A stretch of 64,000 nucleotides of DNA from Mesorhizobium sp. (GTDB lineage: Bacteria > Pseudomonadota > Alphaproteobacteria > Rhizobiales > Rhizobiaceae): contig SAJS01000014.1 in NCBI GenBank assembly GCA_004017535.1, positions 62,001-126,000 of the forward strand. Direction: 5' to 3'. Below are positions 53,951 through 62,531 of the stretch, one piece after another; position 1 is the stretch's first letter, and each line of letters starts with the position of its first letter. The notes beneath the pieces were generated by a model. That model ran no database searches, had not been told where the DNA came from, and worked only from the letters and a program-made list of their open reading frames with translations. Made by a program: the position numbers and the translations under genes.

Positions 53951-55774
53951 TTATTCAACCGTCACCGATTTCGCCAGATTGCGCGGCTGGTCGACGTCGG
54001 TGCCCATGAACACGGCGGTGAAATAGGCCAGCATCTGGATCGGCAGGGCGTAGATGATCGGCGCGATGATCTCCGGCACCGCGGGCAGGATGATCGTCTC
54101 CATCGTCTTGATGCCGGCCTGGGCCGCGCCCTTGGCGTCGGTGATCAGGATGATCTTGCCGCCGCGCGCCGCCACTTCCTGCATGTTCGACACGGTCTTT
54201 TCGTAGATGCGATCATGCGGTGCGATCACGATCACCGGCATGTTCTCGTCGATCAGCGCGATCGGCCCGTGCTTCAGCTCGCCGCCGGCATAGCCTTCGG
54301 CGTGGATGTAGGAGATTTCCTTGAGCTTCAGCGCGCCTTCCATAGCCAGCGGGAAATTGGTGTCGCGGCCGAGATAGAGCACGTCCTTGTAGCGCGACAG
54401 CTCGCGCGAGATGCGCTCGATCTGCTCGTCGAGCTTCAGCACCTGAGTGGCGAAGCGCGGCGCTTCGGAAAGCTCGCGCACCAGCTGCTTTTCCTGATCG
54501 GGCGAGATCGTGCCGCGCGCCACGCCCGCGCGGACCGCAAGCGCAGCCAGGACGGACAGCTGGCAGGTGAAAGCCTTGGTCGAGGCGACGCCGATCTCCG
54601 GCCCGGCAAGCGTCGGCAGCACGACGTCGGACTCGCGCGCCATGGTCGATTCGCGTACATTGACTACGGCGCCGATCTTCATGCCGGCCTGGCGGCAATA
54701 GCGCAGCGAGGCAAGCGTGTCGGCGGTCTCGCCCGACTGCGAGATGAAGAGGGCCGCGTCATTGGCCGAAAGCGGCATCTCGCGGTAGCGGAACTCGGAG
54801 GCGACATCGATGTCGACGGGCAATCGCGCATAGCGCTCGAACCAGTATTTCGAGATCAGCCCCGCGAGATAGGCGGTGCCGCAGGCCGAGAGCGCCAGCC
54901 TGCCGATCCTGGCAAAGTCGAACGGCAGGTCGAGAGGCTTCGACTTGCCGGAAACGAAATCCACATAATGCGCCAGCGTGTGCGAGATCACCTCCGGCTG
55001 CTCATGGATTTCCTTTTCCATGAAATGCCGGCGGTTGCCCTTGTCGACCATGAAGCTGGTCGACAGCGACTGCTGGCGCTTGCGGTCGACCTTGTTGCCG
55101 TCGATGTCGTAGATGGTCACGCCGTCGCGACGAACCACCGCCCAATCGCCGTCCTCGAGATAGGTGATCGAGTTGGTGAAAGGCGCCAGCGCGATCGCAT
55201 CTGAGCCCAAAAACATCTCGCCCTCGCCATGGCCGACGGCCAGAGGCGGGCCGTTGCGGGCACCGACGATCAGATCCTCGTCGTCCTTGAACATGATCGC
55301 CAGCGCGAAGGCGCCCGAGAGGCGCTTCAGCGCCGCATGCGCGGCCTCCACTGGCTTCAGCCCTTTGGCTAGTTCGCGCGCCACCAGATGCGCGACGACC
55401 TCGGTGTCGGTCTGCGAGGCGAATTTGTAGCCGTCGCGAGTGAGCTCGTCGCGCAACTCGGCGAAATTCTCGATGATGCCGTTGTGGACAATGGCGACGC
55501 CGTTGGAGAAATGCGGATGCGCATTGGTCTCGTTGGGCACGCCATGGGTGGCCCAACGGGTATGGCCGATACCGATCGTGCCGCCGAGCGGCTCGTCCTT
55601 CAGTCGCCGCTCGAGGTTGATCAGCTTGCCTTCGGCGCGGCGCCGTCCAAGCTCGCCCTTCTCGATGGTGGCGACGCCGGCCGAGTCGTAGCCGCGATAT
55701 TCAAGCCGCTTCAGTGCGTCGACGATGAGCGGCGCGACCTGCGAATGGCCGACGATTCCAACGATACCGCACAT
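53951..55774 (-). CDS. glmS: Glucosamine-6-phosphate synthase
   Basis: 607 residues. Begins MCGIVGIVGH, with Cys2 (exposed after Met removal) as the glutaminase nucleophile; RWATHGVPNETNAHPH and C-terminal SIS domains (SQSGETADTL, PLAMEGALKLKEI) complete the enzyme. Makes glucosamine 6-phosphate for peptidoglycan and LPS. Divergent from the 122-residue protein; glmU follows nearby, an arrangement that groups UDP-GlcNAc synthesis. No glmS ribozyme is expected or seen. Confidence 0.97.
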   Translation of the reverse strand: MCGIVGIVGHSQVAPLIVDALKRLEYRGYDSAGVATIEKGELGRRRAEGKLINLERRLKDEPLGGTIGIGHTRWATHGVPNETNAHPHFSNGVAIVHNGIIENFAELRDELTRDGYKFASQTDTEVVAHLVARELAKGLKPVEAAHAALKRLSGAFALAIMFKDDEDLIVGARNGPPLAVGHGEGEMFLGSDAIALAPFTNSITYLEDGDWAVVRRDGVTIYDIDGNKVDRKRQQSLSTSFMVDKGNRRHFMEKEIHEQPEVISHTLAHYVDFVSGKSKPLDLPFDFARIGRLALSACGTAYLAGLISKYWFERYARLPVDIDVASEFRYREMPLSANDAALFISQSGETADTLASLRYCRQAGMKIGAVVNVRESTMARESDVVLPTLAGPEIGVASTKAFTCQLSVLAALAVRAGVARGTISPDQEKQLVRELSEAPRFATQVLKLDEQIERISRELSRYKDVLYLGRDTNFPLAMEGALKLKEISYIHAEGYAGGELKHGPIALIDENMPVIVIAPHDRIYEKTVSNMQEVAARGGKIILITDAKGAAQAGIKTMETIILPAVPEIIAPIIYALPIQMLAYFTAVFMGTDVDQPRNLAKSVTVE

Positions 55775-55984
55775 GCGATAACCCCCGATTCCCAGCGGAA
55801 ACCCGGCGTTATCTAGGGACTGCCGGCCTGCCGCGAAAGTCACTTTGCGTTTCGTCCCGTGTCAGCGGAACGGTCTTTGCTCCATGCACCATGCCAGACA
55901 GCGCTTGCAATCCAGTTACTGCAATTGTGCGCCTTTTCAGGCATTTGGTTCTCTTTTCAGCAAGATTTGGCTAAATGTCGGGCC

Positions 55985-56353
55985 ATGAGCGAACCCACCA
56001 CGACACTCTGGCGTCCGGTCGGACCTAAGGAGTTGGAACTGATCAAGGCTTCGGGCATGCGCGAATTTCCGCCGCGCCTGCCCGATCAGCCGATCTTCTA
56101 TCCCGTGCTTACCGAAGCCTATGCGGTCCAGATCGCCCGCGATTGGAACGTTCCGGCGAGCGGCTCCGGTTTCGTCACCCGCTTTGAGGTCCTGAAGAGC
56201 TTTCTTAGCGGCTACCGGGTCGAGCATGCCGGCAGCAAGGCGCATCTCGAATATTGGATACCCGCCGAGGACTTGCCTCAATTCAACAAGGCGATCGTCG
56301 GCAAGATCGAGGTGACGGCCGCCTTCGGCAAAACCACCGAGAGCACCGCCTGA
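55985..56353 (+). CDS. Short uncharacterised conserved protein
   Basis: 122 residues. Starts MSEPTTTLWRPVGPKELELI, then FPPRLPDQPIFYPVLTEAYAVQIARDW, VTRFEVLKSFL and WIPAEDLPQFN. I recall near relatives in many genomes with a misleading label mentioning ADP-ribosylation/crystallin; no ADP-ribosyl motif is visible. Cytosolic and compact. It is tail to tail with glmU, 4 bases apart. Function unknown. Confidence 0.75.
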   Translation: MSEPTTTLWRPVGPKELELIKASGMREFPPRLPDQPIFYPVLTEAYAVQIARDWNVPASGSGFVTRFEVLKSFLSGYRVEHAGSKAHLEYWIPAEDLPQFNKAIVGKIEVTAAFGKTTESTA

Positions 56354-56357
56354 AACG

Positions 56358-57728
56358 CTACTCCGCCGCCGCCTTCTTCCTTGCCGCTGCGGCCGAGGCG
56401 AAGCGCTCGCGCAATTCCTTGCCCTTGCCGGGGATCGTCTTCTGGCGGGCGCGGCCGAAGGCCAGCGCGTCGTCGGGCACGCTTTCGGTGATCACGCTGC
56501 CCGAGGCGATATAGCCGCCCTTGCCGATCGAGACCGGCGCCACCAGCGAGGAATTCGAGCCGACAAAGGCGCCTTCGCCGATATCGGTGAAGAATTTCGA
56601 GTAGCCGTCATAGTTGCAGGTGATGGTGCCGGCGCCGATATTGGCCCCGGCCCCGACGCGCGCGTCGCCGATATAGGTCAGGTGGTTGACCTTCGCGCCT
56701 TCTTCCACTGTCGACTGCTTGACTTCGCAGAAATTGCCCACCTTGGCCTTTTTCCTGAGGTCGGCACCAGGCCGCAGCCGCGCGAACGGCCCGACGTCGC
56801 AATTGGACGCGATCGTCGCGCCCTCGATATGGCTGAAGGCGTGAATCCGAGCGCCCGAGGCTATTCTGACACCCGGCCCGAACCAGACATTCGGCTCGAC
56901 GATCGTGTCGGCGCCGATCTCGGTGTCGTGCGAGAAATAAACGGTTTCGGGCGCGATCAGCGTCACGCCGGACAGCATCGCCTCGCGCCGCCGGCGCGCC
57001 TGCCAGATCGCTTCCGCCTCGGCAAGTTCGGCGCGGTTGTTGATGCCGAGCGCATTTTCGAAGCTTGCCTCGGTGGCAACCACGTCGAGCCCTTCCGCGC
57101 CGGCGATCTCGACGATGTCGGTAAGGTAGAATTCGCCCTTGGCATTCTTGTTGCCGACTTTGTCCAGCAGCCGCAGCGCATGGCTGCCCGCCACCGCCAT
57201 CATGCCGGCGTTGCAGAAGCCGATCTTCTTTTCCTCCTCCGAGCAGTCCTTTTCCTCGCGGATGGCGACGAGCTTGCTGCCCTTCTCGATCAGCCGGCCA
57301 TAGCCGGTCGGGCTTGGCGGCCGAAAGCCGATCACGGCCACCGCGGCGCCCTCGGCGAGCTTCCGCCGCGCGGCGGCCAGCGCTTGCGCATCGATCAGAG
57401 GCGTATCGCCGAACATGACGAGGATGTCGTCGTAACCCTTTGATATCGCTTCGCAAGCGGCAAGAACGGCATGCGCGGTGCCGAGCCGCTTCTCCTGCAC
57501 GAAAGTCTCCGCCTTCGGCGCGAATTTCTGTGCCGCCTTGCGCATCTCGTCGGCGCCGTGCCCGATCACCAGCGCCAGACCCGTCGCGCCGGCGGCCTCG
57601 GCGGCCTTCACGACATGCGCGACCATCGGCAGGCCGGCAATGGCATGCAGCACTTTCGGCATGGCGCTTTTCATGCGCGTGCCCTCGCCGGCGGCGAGGA
57701 TGACGGACAGGCAGGATCTCTGGCTCAT
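56358..57728 (-). CDS. glmU: Bifunctional GlcNAc-1-P uridyltransferase / GlcN-1-P acetyltransferase
   Basis: 456 residues. Pyrophosphorylase domain with [18 protein letters not shown] and MFGDTPLI, then a left-handed beta helix with [15 protein letters not shown] and [17 protein letters not shown]. Makes UDP-GlcNAc, the next steps after GlmS. Start at MSQRSCL from family starts; no strong site upstream. Tail to tail with the uncharacterised gene. Confidence 0.96.
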   Translation of the reverse strand: MSQRSCLSVILAAGEGTRMKSAMPKVLHAIAGLPMVAHVVKAAEAAGATGLALVIGHGADEMRKAAQKFAPKAETFVQEKRLGTAHAVLAACEAISKGYDDILVMFGDTPLIDAQALAAARRKLAEGAAVAVIGFRPPSPTGYGRLIEKGSKLVAIREEKDCSEEEKKIGFCNAGMMAVAGSHALRLLDKVGNKNAKGEFYLTDIVEIAGAEGLDVVATEASFENALGINNRAELAEAEAIWQARRRREAMLSGVTLIAPETVYFSHDTEIGADTIVEPNVWFGPGVRIASGARIHAFSHIEGATIASNCDVGPFARLRPGADLRKKAKVGNFCEVKQSTVEEGAKVNHLTYIGDARVGAGANIGAGTITCNYDGYSKFFTDIGEGAFVGSNSSLVAPVSIGKGGYIASGSVITESVPDDALAFGRARQKTIPGKGKELRERFASAAAARKKAAAE

Positions 57729-57824
57729 GGGAGACAACCGTATGAAAAAAGGTTTTGAATCAACGCATGCTAGCAGCGCAGGCCATGCTGCGCCAATGCG
57801 GTTAAATTCCGGTGAGATGGGTTC

Positions 57825-57851
57825 GGCAACTGACTTTTAATCAGCAGGTCT
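57825..57851 (+). other. tRNA-Lys-like anticodon-arm fragment
   Basis: GGCAACTGACTTTTAATCAG then CAGGTC resembles the anticodon arm and variable loop of rhizobial tRNA-Lys(UUU) from memory. No T arm or acceptor of a working tRNA surrounds it; GCGGTT and AACCGC at 57799 and 57866 pair but the rest does not fold. Remnant or coincidence. Confidence 0.3.
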
Positions 57852-57875
57852 ATCGGGAGAAGCCAGCAACCGCCT

Positions 57876-58313
57876 CTACAACAGGCCGTGCTTCCTGAAT
57901 TCCGCCTGCTCATCGCCGGCGATCCAGCCAAACACCTTCAGACCGCCGTCGCGCCGCTCGATGAGATAATCAACCTCGAAATCGATGGTGACCGGACTTT
58001 TGTCCTTGGGCTCATATTCGCCCGACCATTGCACCTTGGCCACGCAATGGTCCTGATCGATGGGCGTCACCGAGACATCCTTGCAGGTCATCGTCTTGCT
58101 GCCGATCGCCCGATACGCCTCAAAACCGTTCTTCATCACATCCATGAATTGCGGACCGTTCTCGCCGCTCATAACACCGGCCGGCGTGACCGAAACAAAT
58201 CCGGTCGAGTACATCGCCCCAAAATCGCCCATGTCGACATTGCCGGCGATAGCGTCGTTGTAGATCTTCTCATAGGCTTTGAAGAATTTTTGGACGTCCG
58301 CTTTGGCCAACAT
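57876..58313 (-). CDS. SnoaL/NTF2-like protein
   Basis: 145 residues. MLAKADVQKFFKAYEKIYND then GMYSTGFVSVTP-like region (FGAMYSTGFVSVTPAG) and VDYLIERRDGGLKVFGWIAGDEQAEF form the cone-shaped NTF2 fold: an alpha-helical start, then curved strands. Often small hydrolase or isomerase-like, or no catalysis. Start after GTGAGGCG. Single; lies 76 bases downstream of ccdA in the same direction. Confidence 0.7.
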   Translation of the reverse strand: MLAKADVQKFFKAYEKIYNDAIAGNVDMGDFGAMYSTGFVSVTPAGVMSGENGPQFMDVMKNGFEAYRAIGSKTMTCKDVSVTPIDQDHCVAKVQWSGEYEPKDKSPVTIDFEVDYLIERRDGGLKVFGWIAGDEQAEFRKHGLL

Positions 58314-58390
58314 TATCGCCTCACCGCAAATTTTGCGCACAAGCTTGTAACGGCCAGCTCTCAGCCATCGTTCCGGGTCGGCGGCAGCGC

Positions 58391-59137
58391 CTATCCCAGC
58401 CGTCCCAGCACCGGAAAATTCTCCAGCAGCCAGTAGGAGACACTCTGCACGCCGCCCGTGAGGAAGAACACGCCGGCGACGACAAGCAGCGCGCCGATTC
58501 CCTTCTCGACGCGGCCGAGATGGACGCGGAATTTGCCGAGGAAGCGCATGAACGCACCGGAAAACAGCGCCGCGATCAGGAATGGAATGCCGAGCCCGAG
58601 CGAATAGGCCGCAAGCAGCAGCGCGCCCTCGCCTACTGTCTCGCGCCCGCCGGCCAAGGTCAGGATCGGCCCCAGCACCGGACCGATACAGGGCGTCCAG
58701 CCGAAGGCGAAGGCGAGCCCCATGACATAGGCGGCGACCATGTTTGCGGGCTTGCCCTGCGACTGGAAGCGCGCCTCTCGCGACAGCAGCGGAATGCGCA
58801 ATATGCCCAGAAAATTCAGTCCCATGACGATGATGAGCGCGCCAGCTGCCATCGCCAGCGGCTCCTGCCAGACGCGCAGCAGCCTGCCGATGGTCGAGGC
58901 ACCGGCGCCGAGCGCGACGAAAACCGTGGAGAAGCCGAGCACGAAAGCGAGCGAAGCGTAAAGCAGCGCGCCACGCGTGCCTTCCCGCGCTGTCACGCCA
59001 TGATTGCCGCGGAAATCCTCGACCGACACGCCGGCCATGTAGCAGAGATAGGGAGGCACCAGCGGCAGCACGCAAGGCGACAGGAACGAGATCGCCCCGG
59101 CCCCGACCGCGCTGACATAGCCGATGTCCAATGCCAT
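58391..59137 (-). CDS. ccdA: Cytochrome c biogenesis protein CcdA
   Basis: 248 residues, six helices. GAGAISFLSPCVLPLVPPYLC and FAFGWTPCIGPVLGP carry the two essential Cys that relay electrons from thioredoxin across the membrane to periplasmic thiol proteins. DsbD-core type without extra domains. Start at MALDIGYV; GGGAC lies upstream. Divergent from the secreted-repeat gene. Confidence 0.93.
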   Translation of the reverse strand: MALDIGYVSAVGAGAISFLSPCVLPLVPPYLCYMAGVSVEDFRGNHGVTAREGTRGALLYASLAFVLGFSTVFVALGAGASTIGRLLRVWQEPLAMAAGALIIVMGLNFLGILRIPLLSREARFQSQGKPANMVAAYVMGLAFAFGWTPCIGPVLGPILTLAGGRETVGEGALLLAAYSLGLGIPFLIAALFSGAFMRFLGKFRVHLGRVEKGIGALLVVAGVFFLTGGVQSVSYWLLENFPVLGRLG

Positions 59138-59301
59138 CCAATGAGTCCCGATTGTGCTGGCGCCGATATAGCGATGCGGGCGTCCGCCTGCCAATCACCA
59201 TTGTGTGGCACGTCGCCGCTTCGCCAAGGAAGAAACAAGCTTCCCAACGCGTTGACCGAATGAGCGCGCGACTGCCGCGCGCTTGTTCAGGGAGATTTAT
59301 C

Positions 59302-59679
59302 ATGAAAATGATCGCACTCGGGCTCGCCGCCCTTCTGATTGGCACCGCCGCGTCCCAGGCCGCCGAGGCCTGGAAGGAAGCAGAAGTGGGCGGCACCAAG
59401 ATCTACACCGACGCCAAGGGCATGACGCTCTACACCTTCGACAAGGACGAGAAGGGCAAGTCCAACTGCTATGATAAATGCGCCGCCAACTGGCCGCCGC
59501 TGAAAGCCAAGGCGAGCGCGAAGACCGAAGGCGATTGGTCAGTCGTCAAGCGCACCGACGGCACCCATATGTGGGCCTATGACGGCAAGCCGGTCTACAC
59601 CTTCGTCAAGGACAAGAAGGCCGGCGACATGACCGGCGAAGGCGTCGCCGGAGCCTGGCACGTCGTAAAGGCTGACTGA
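59302..59679 (+). CDS. Secreted repeat protein (COG4315, Lipoprotein_15)
   Basis: 125 residues. Signal peptide MKMIALGLAALLIGTAASQA. Two copies of the pattern TLYTFDKD / PVYTFVKD with WPPLKAK in between and NCYDKCAANWPP holding two Cys; this is the PF03640-type repeat. Lacks a lipobox, so periplasmic rather than lipoprotein. GGGAGA 7 bases before the start. Function unknown. Confidence 0.9.
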   Translation: MKMIALGLAALLIGTAASQAAEAWKEAEVGGTKIYTDAKGMTLYTFDKDEKGKSNCYDKCAANWPPLKAKASAKTEGDWSVVKRTDGTHMWAYDGKPVYTFVKDKKAGDMTGEGVAGAWHVVKAD

Positions 59680-59799
59680 ACTCGCCCCATTGAGCGATCC
59701 GGCTGCCGGGTTGCTTTTATCCGGCAGCCAGCCATCTTCCGCCGGTCCCCGCCGGTTCGGGGCGCGCACGCGTCCATCGCCAAAAAAGTGATCTTTGCC

Positions 59800-59818
59800 A
59801 TACACTCTAAGAGTGTAT
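59800..59818. promoter_or_regulatory. Perfect 19-bp palindrome upstream of topA
   Basis: ATACACTCT-A-AGAGTGTAT, 9-bp arms and a single-base centre, about 140 bases before topA. Looks like an operator for a dimeric repressor (PadR/TetR type). No local regulator gene is visible, and it is not next to another gene on its left. Confidence 0.5.
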
Positions 59819-59957
59819 CGTCGGCGGCCGCTTCCCAAATTGGCCGCTTCCCCTTGACCGATTGCAAAAGCACGGCCATGTGAGCGACGAAAAGAGTGGG
59901 ATTTTGTCGTGCGTCGCGGAGTTCTTCCGCCACCTCACAGCTGATTAAAGAGACCTC

Positions 59958-62525
59958 ATGGACGTCGTCGTCGTCGAATCGCCGGCCAAGGCGAAGACAA
60001 TCAACAAATATCTGGGCAAGAACTATAAGGTTCTGGCCTCGTTCGGCCATGTCCGCGATCTGCCGGCCAAGGACGGCTCGGTGCGGCCTGACGAGGATTT
60101 CGCCATGTCCTGGTCGGTCGACACCGCCTCGGGCAAGCGCCTCGCCGACATCGCCAAGGCGGTCAAGGATGCTGACGGCCTAATCCTCGCCACCGACCCG
60201 GATCGCGAGGGCGAGGCGATTTCCTGGCATGTGCTGGAAGTCTTGAAGCAGAAGCGCGCGCTGAAGGACAAACCGGTCAGCCGCGTCGTTTTCAACGCCA
60301 TCACCAAGGCCTCGGTGCTCGATGCGATGGCCAATCCGCGCCAGATCGACGCGCCGCTGGTCGACGCCTACCTCGCCCGCCGCGCGCTCGACTACCTCGT
60401 CGGCTTCACGCTGTCGCCGGTGCTGTGGCGCAAGCTGCCGGGCGCCCGTTCCGCCGGCCGCGTGCAGTCCGTGGCGCTTCGCCTGGTCTGCGACCGGGAA
60501 TCCGAGATCGAGCGCTTCATCCGCGAGGAATACTGGCAGATCGCCGCCATCCTCAACACGCCGCGCAACGACAGTTTCGAGGCGCGGCTCACTGCCTTTG
60601 CCGGCAAGAAGCTGCAAAAACTCGACATCGCCAACAAGGCGCAGGCCGATGACATCAAGACGATGCTGGAAGGCGCGACCTTCAAGGCATTGTCGGTCGA
60701 AGCCAAGCCGACAAAACGCAATCCCGGCCCGCCCTTCACCACCTCGACGCTGCAGCAGGCCGCCTCCTCCGGGCTGGGCTTCTCAGCCACGCGCACCATG
60801 CAGGTGGCACAAAAACTCTACGAAGGCATGGATATCGGCGGCGAGACCGCCGGCCTCATCACCTATATGCGAACCGACGGCGTGCAGATGGCGCCGGAGG
60901 CGATCGAGGCCGCCCGCAATGCCATCGTCAGCGAGTTCGGCGCGAAATATCTGCCGGAAAAGCCACGTTTCTACACCACCAAGGCCAAGAACGCCCAGGA
61001 AGCCCACGAGGCGATCCGCCCGACCGATTTCCGGCGCACGCCGGCTTCGGTGCGGCAATATCTCGACGCCGACCAGGCCCGTCTCTACGAGCTGATCTGG
61101 AAGCGCGCCATCGCCAGCCAGATGCAGCCGGCTGAGATCGAGCGCACCACGGTCGAGATCGAGGCCGTCAACGGCGCCCGCACCGCCGAGCTGCGCGCGA
61201 TCGGCTCGGTTATCCGCTTCGATGGCTTCATCGCCGCCTACACCGACCAGAAGGACGAGGACGCGGAGGACGAGGAGAGCCGCCGCCTGCCCGAGATCCG
61301 CTCCGGCGAGCAGCTTGCCCGTCAGGCGATCAACGCCACCCAGCACACCACCGAACCGCCGCCGCGCTATTCCGAGGCCTCGCTGATCAAGAAACTGGAG
61401 GAGCTCGGCATCGGCCGGCCATCGACCTACACCGCGATCCTGAAGACGCTCGAGGACCGCGATTACGTCACCATCGACCGGCGCAAGCTGGTGCCGCAAG
61501 CCAAGGGCCGGCTGCTCTCGGCCTTCCTCGAGAGCTTCTTCGAGCGTTACGTCGAATATGATTTCACCGCTTCGCTCGAAGAGAAACTCGACGAGATTTC
61601 CGACGGCAAGCTCGCCTGGAAGGACGTTCTGCGCGACTTCTGGAAGGATTTCTCCGGCGCCGTCGACGACATCAAGGAATTGCGTGTCACCGACGTGCTC
61701 GATGCGCTCAACGAAGAACTCGCGCCGCTGGTGTTCCCGGAGCGCGAGGACGGCTCCAACCCGCGCATCTGTCCGAAATGCGGCACCGGAAATCTGTCGC
61801 TGAAACTCGGCAAGTTCGGCGCCTTCGTCGGCTGCTCGAACTATCCGGAATGCTCCTACACCCGCCAGCTCGGCGACGCCGCCAATCCGAATGGCGAGAA
61901 CGGCAATGGCGAGGACGGTGTCAAGCTGCTCGGCAAGGATCCTTACACCGCCGAGGAAATCACGCTGAGGAGCGGCCGTTTCGGCCCCTATATCCAGCGC
62001 GGCGAAGGCAAGGAGGCCAAGCGCTCGAGCCTGCCCAAGGGCTGGACGCCCGAGTCGATCGACCACGAGAAGGCGCTGGCCTTGCTGGCGCTGCCGCGCG
62101 ATGTCGGAAAACATCCCGAAACCGGCAAGATGATCTCTGCCGGTCTCGGCCGCTACGGCCCCTTCGTACTGCATGACGGCACCTACGCCAATCTGGAAAC
62201 CATCGAGGACGTGTTCTCGATTGGCCTGAACCGCGCGGTCTCGGTGATCGCCGAGAAGCAGCAGAAGGGCAAGGGCGGCCGCAATGGCGCCACGCCGGCA
62301 GCGCTGAAGGAGCTTGGCGACCATCCCGACGGCGGCGGCAAGATCACGGTACGCGACGGTCGCTACGGGCCCTATGTCAATTACGGCAAGGTCAATGCGA
62401 CGCTGCCCAAGGGCAAGGACCCGCAATCGGTGACGATGGAAGAAGCGCTCGCCCTGATCGCAGAAAAGGAAGCCAAGGGCGGAGGCGGCAAAAAGCCCTT
62501 CCGCAGAGCGGCGAAGAAGGGGTAG
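59958..62525 (+). CDS. topA: DNA topoisomerase I
   Basis: 855 residues. Toprim MDVVVVESPAKAKTINKYLG and ATDPDREGEAISWH, active-site Tyr in GLITYMRTDG, C-terminal zinc-ribbon CPKCGTGNLSLKLGKFGAFVGC then YPECSY and several C-terminal lysine-rich repeat domains. Relaxes negative supercoils. AGAGACCTC precedes the ATG. Six bases before the start of rnr, so the two are co-transcribed. Confidence 0.98.
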   Translation: MDVVVVESPAKAKTINKYLGKNYKVLASFGHVRDLPAKDGSVRPDEDFAMSWSVDTASGKRLADIAKAVKDADGLILATDPDREGEAISWHVLEVLKQKRALKDKPVSRVVFNAITKASVLDAMANPRQIDAPLVDAYLARRALDYLVGFTLSPVLWRKLPGARSAGRVQSVALRLVCDRESEIERFIREEYWQIAAILNTPRNDSFEARLTAFAGKKLQKLDIANKAQADDIKTMLEGATFKALSVEAKPTKRNPGPPFTTSTLQQAASSGLGFSATRTMQVAQKLYEGMDIGGETAGLITYMRTDGVQMAPEAIEAARNAIVSEFGAKYLPEKPRFYTTKAKNAQEAHEAIRPTDFRRTPASVRQYLDADQARLYELIWKRAIASQMQPAEIERTTVEIEAVNGARTAELRAIGSVIRFDGFIAAYTDQKDEDAEDEESRRLPEIRSGEQLARQAINATQHTTEPPPRYSEASLIKKLEELGIGRPSTYTAILKTLEDRDYVTIDRRKLVPQAKGRLLSAFLESFFERYVEYDFTASLEEKLDEISDGKLAWKDVLRDFWKDFSGAVDDIKELRVTDVLDALNEELAPLVFPEREDGSNPRICPKCGTGNLSLKLGKFGAFVGCSNYPECSYTRQLGDAANPNGENGNGEDGVKLLGKDPYTAEEITLRSGRFGPYIQRGEGKEAKRSSLPKGWTPESIDHEKALALLALPRDVGKHPETGKMISAGLGRYGPFVLHDGTYANLETIEDVFSIGLNRAVSVIAEKQQKGKGGRNGATPAALKELGDHPDGGGKITVRDGRYGPYVNYGKVNATLPKGKDPQSVTMEEALALIAEKEAKGGGGKKPFRRAAKKG

Positions 62526-62531
62526 CAGGAC

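Noticed and set aside
53951-55984. glmS ribozyme or other riboswitch upstream of glmS
   Set aside because: No ribozyme fold or known riboswitch consensus is visible before glmS.
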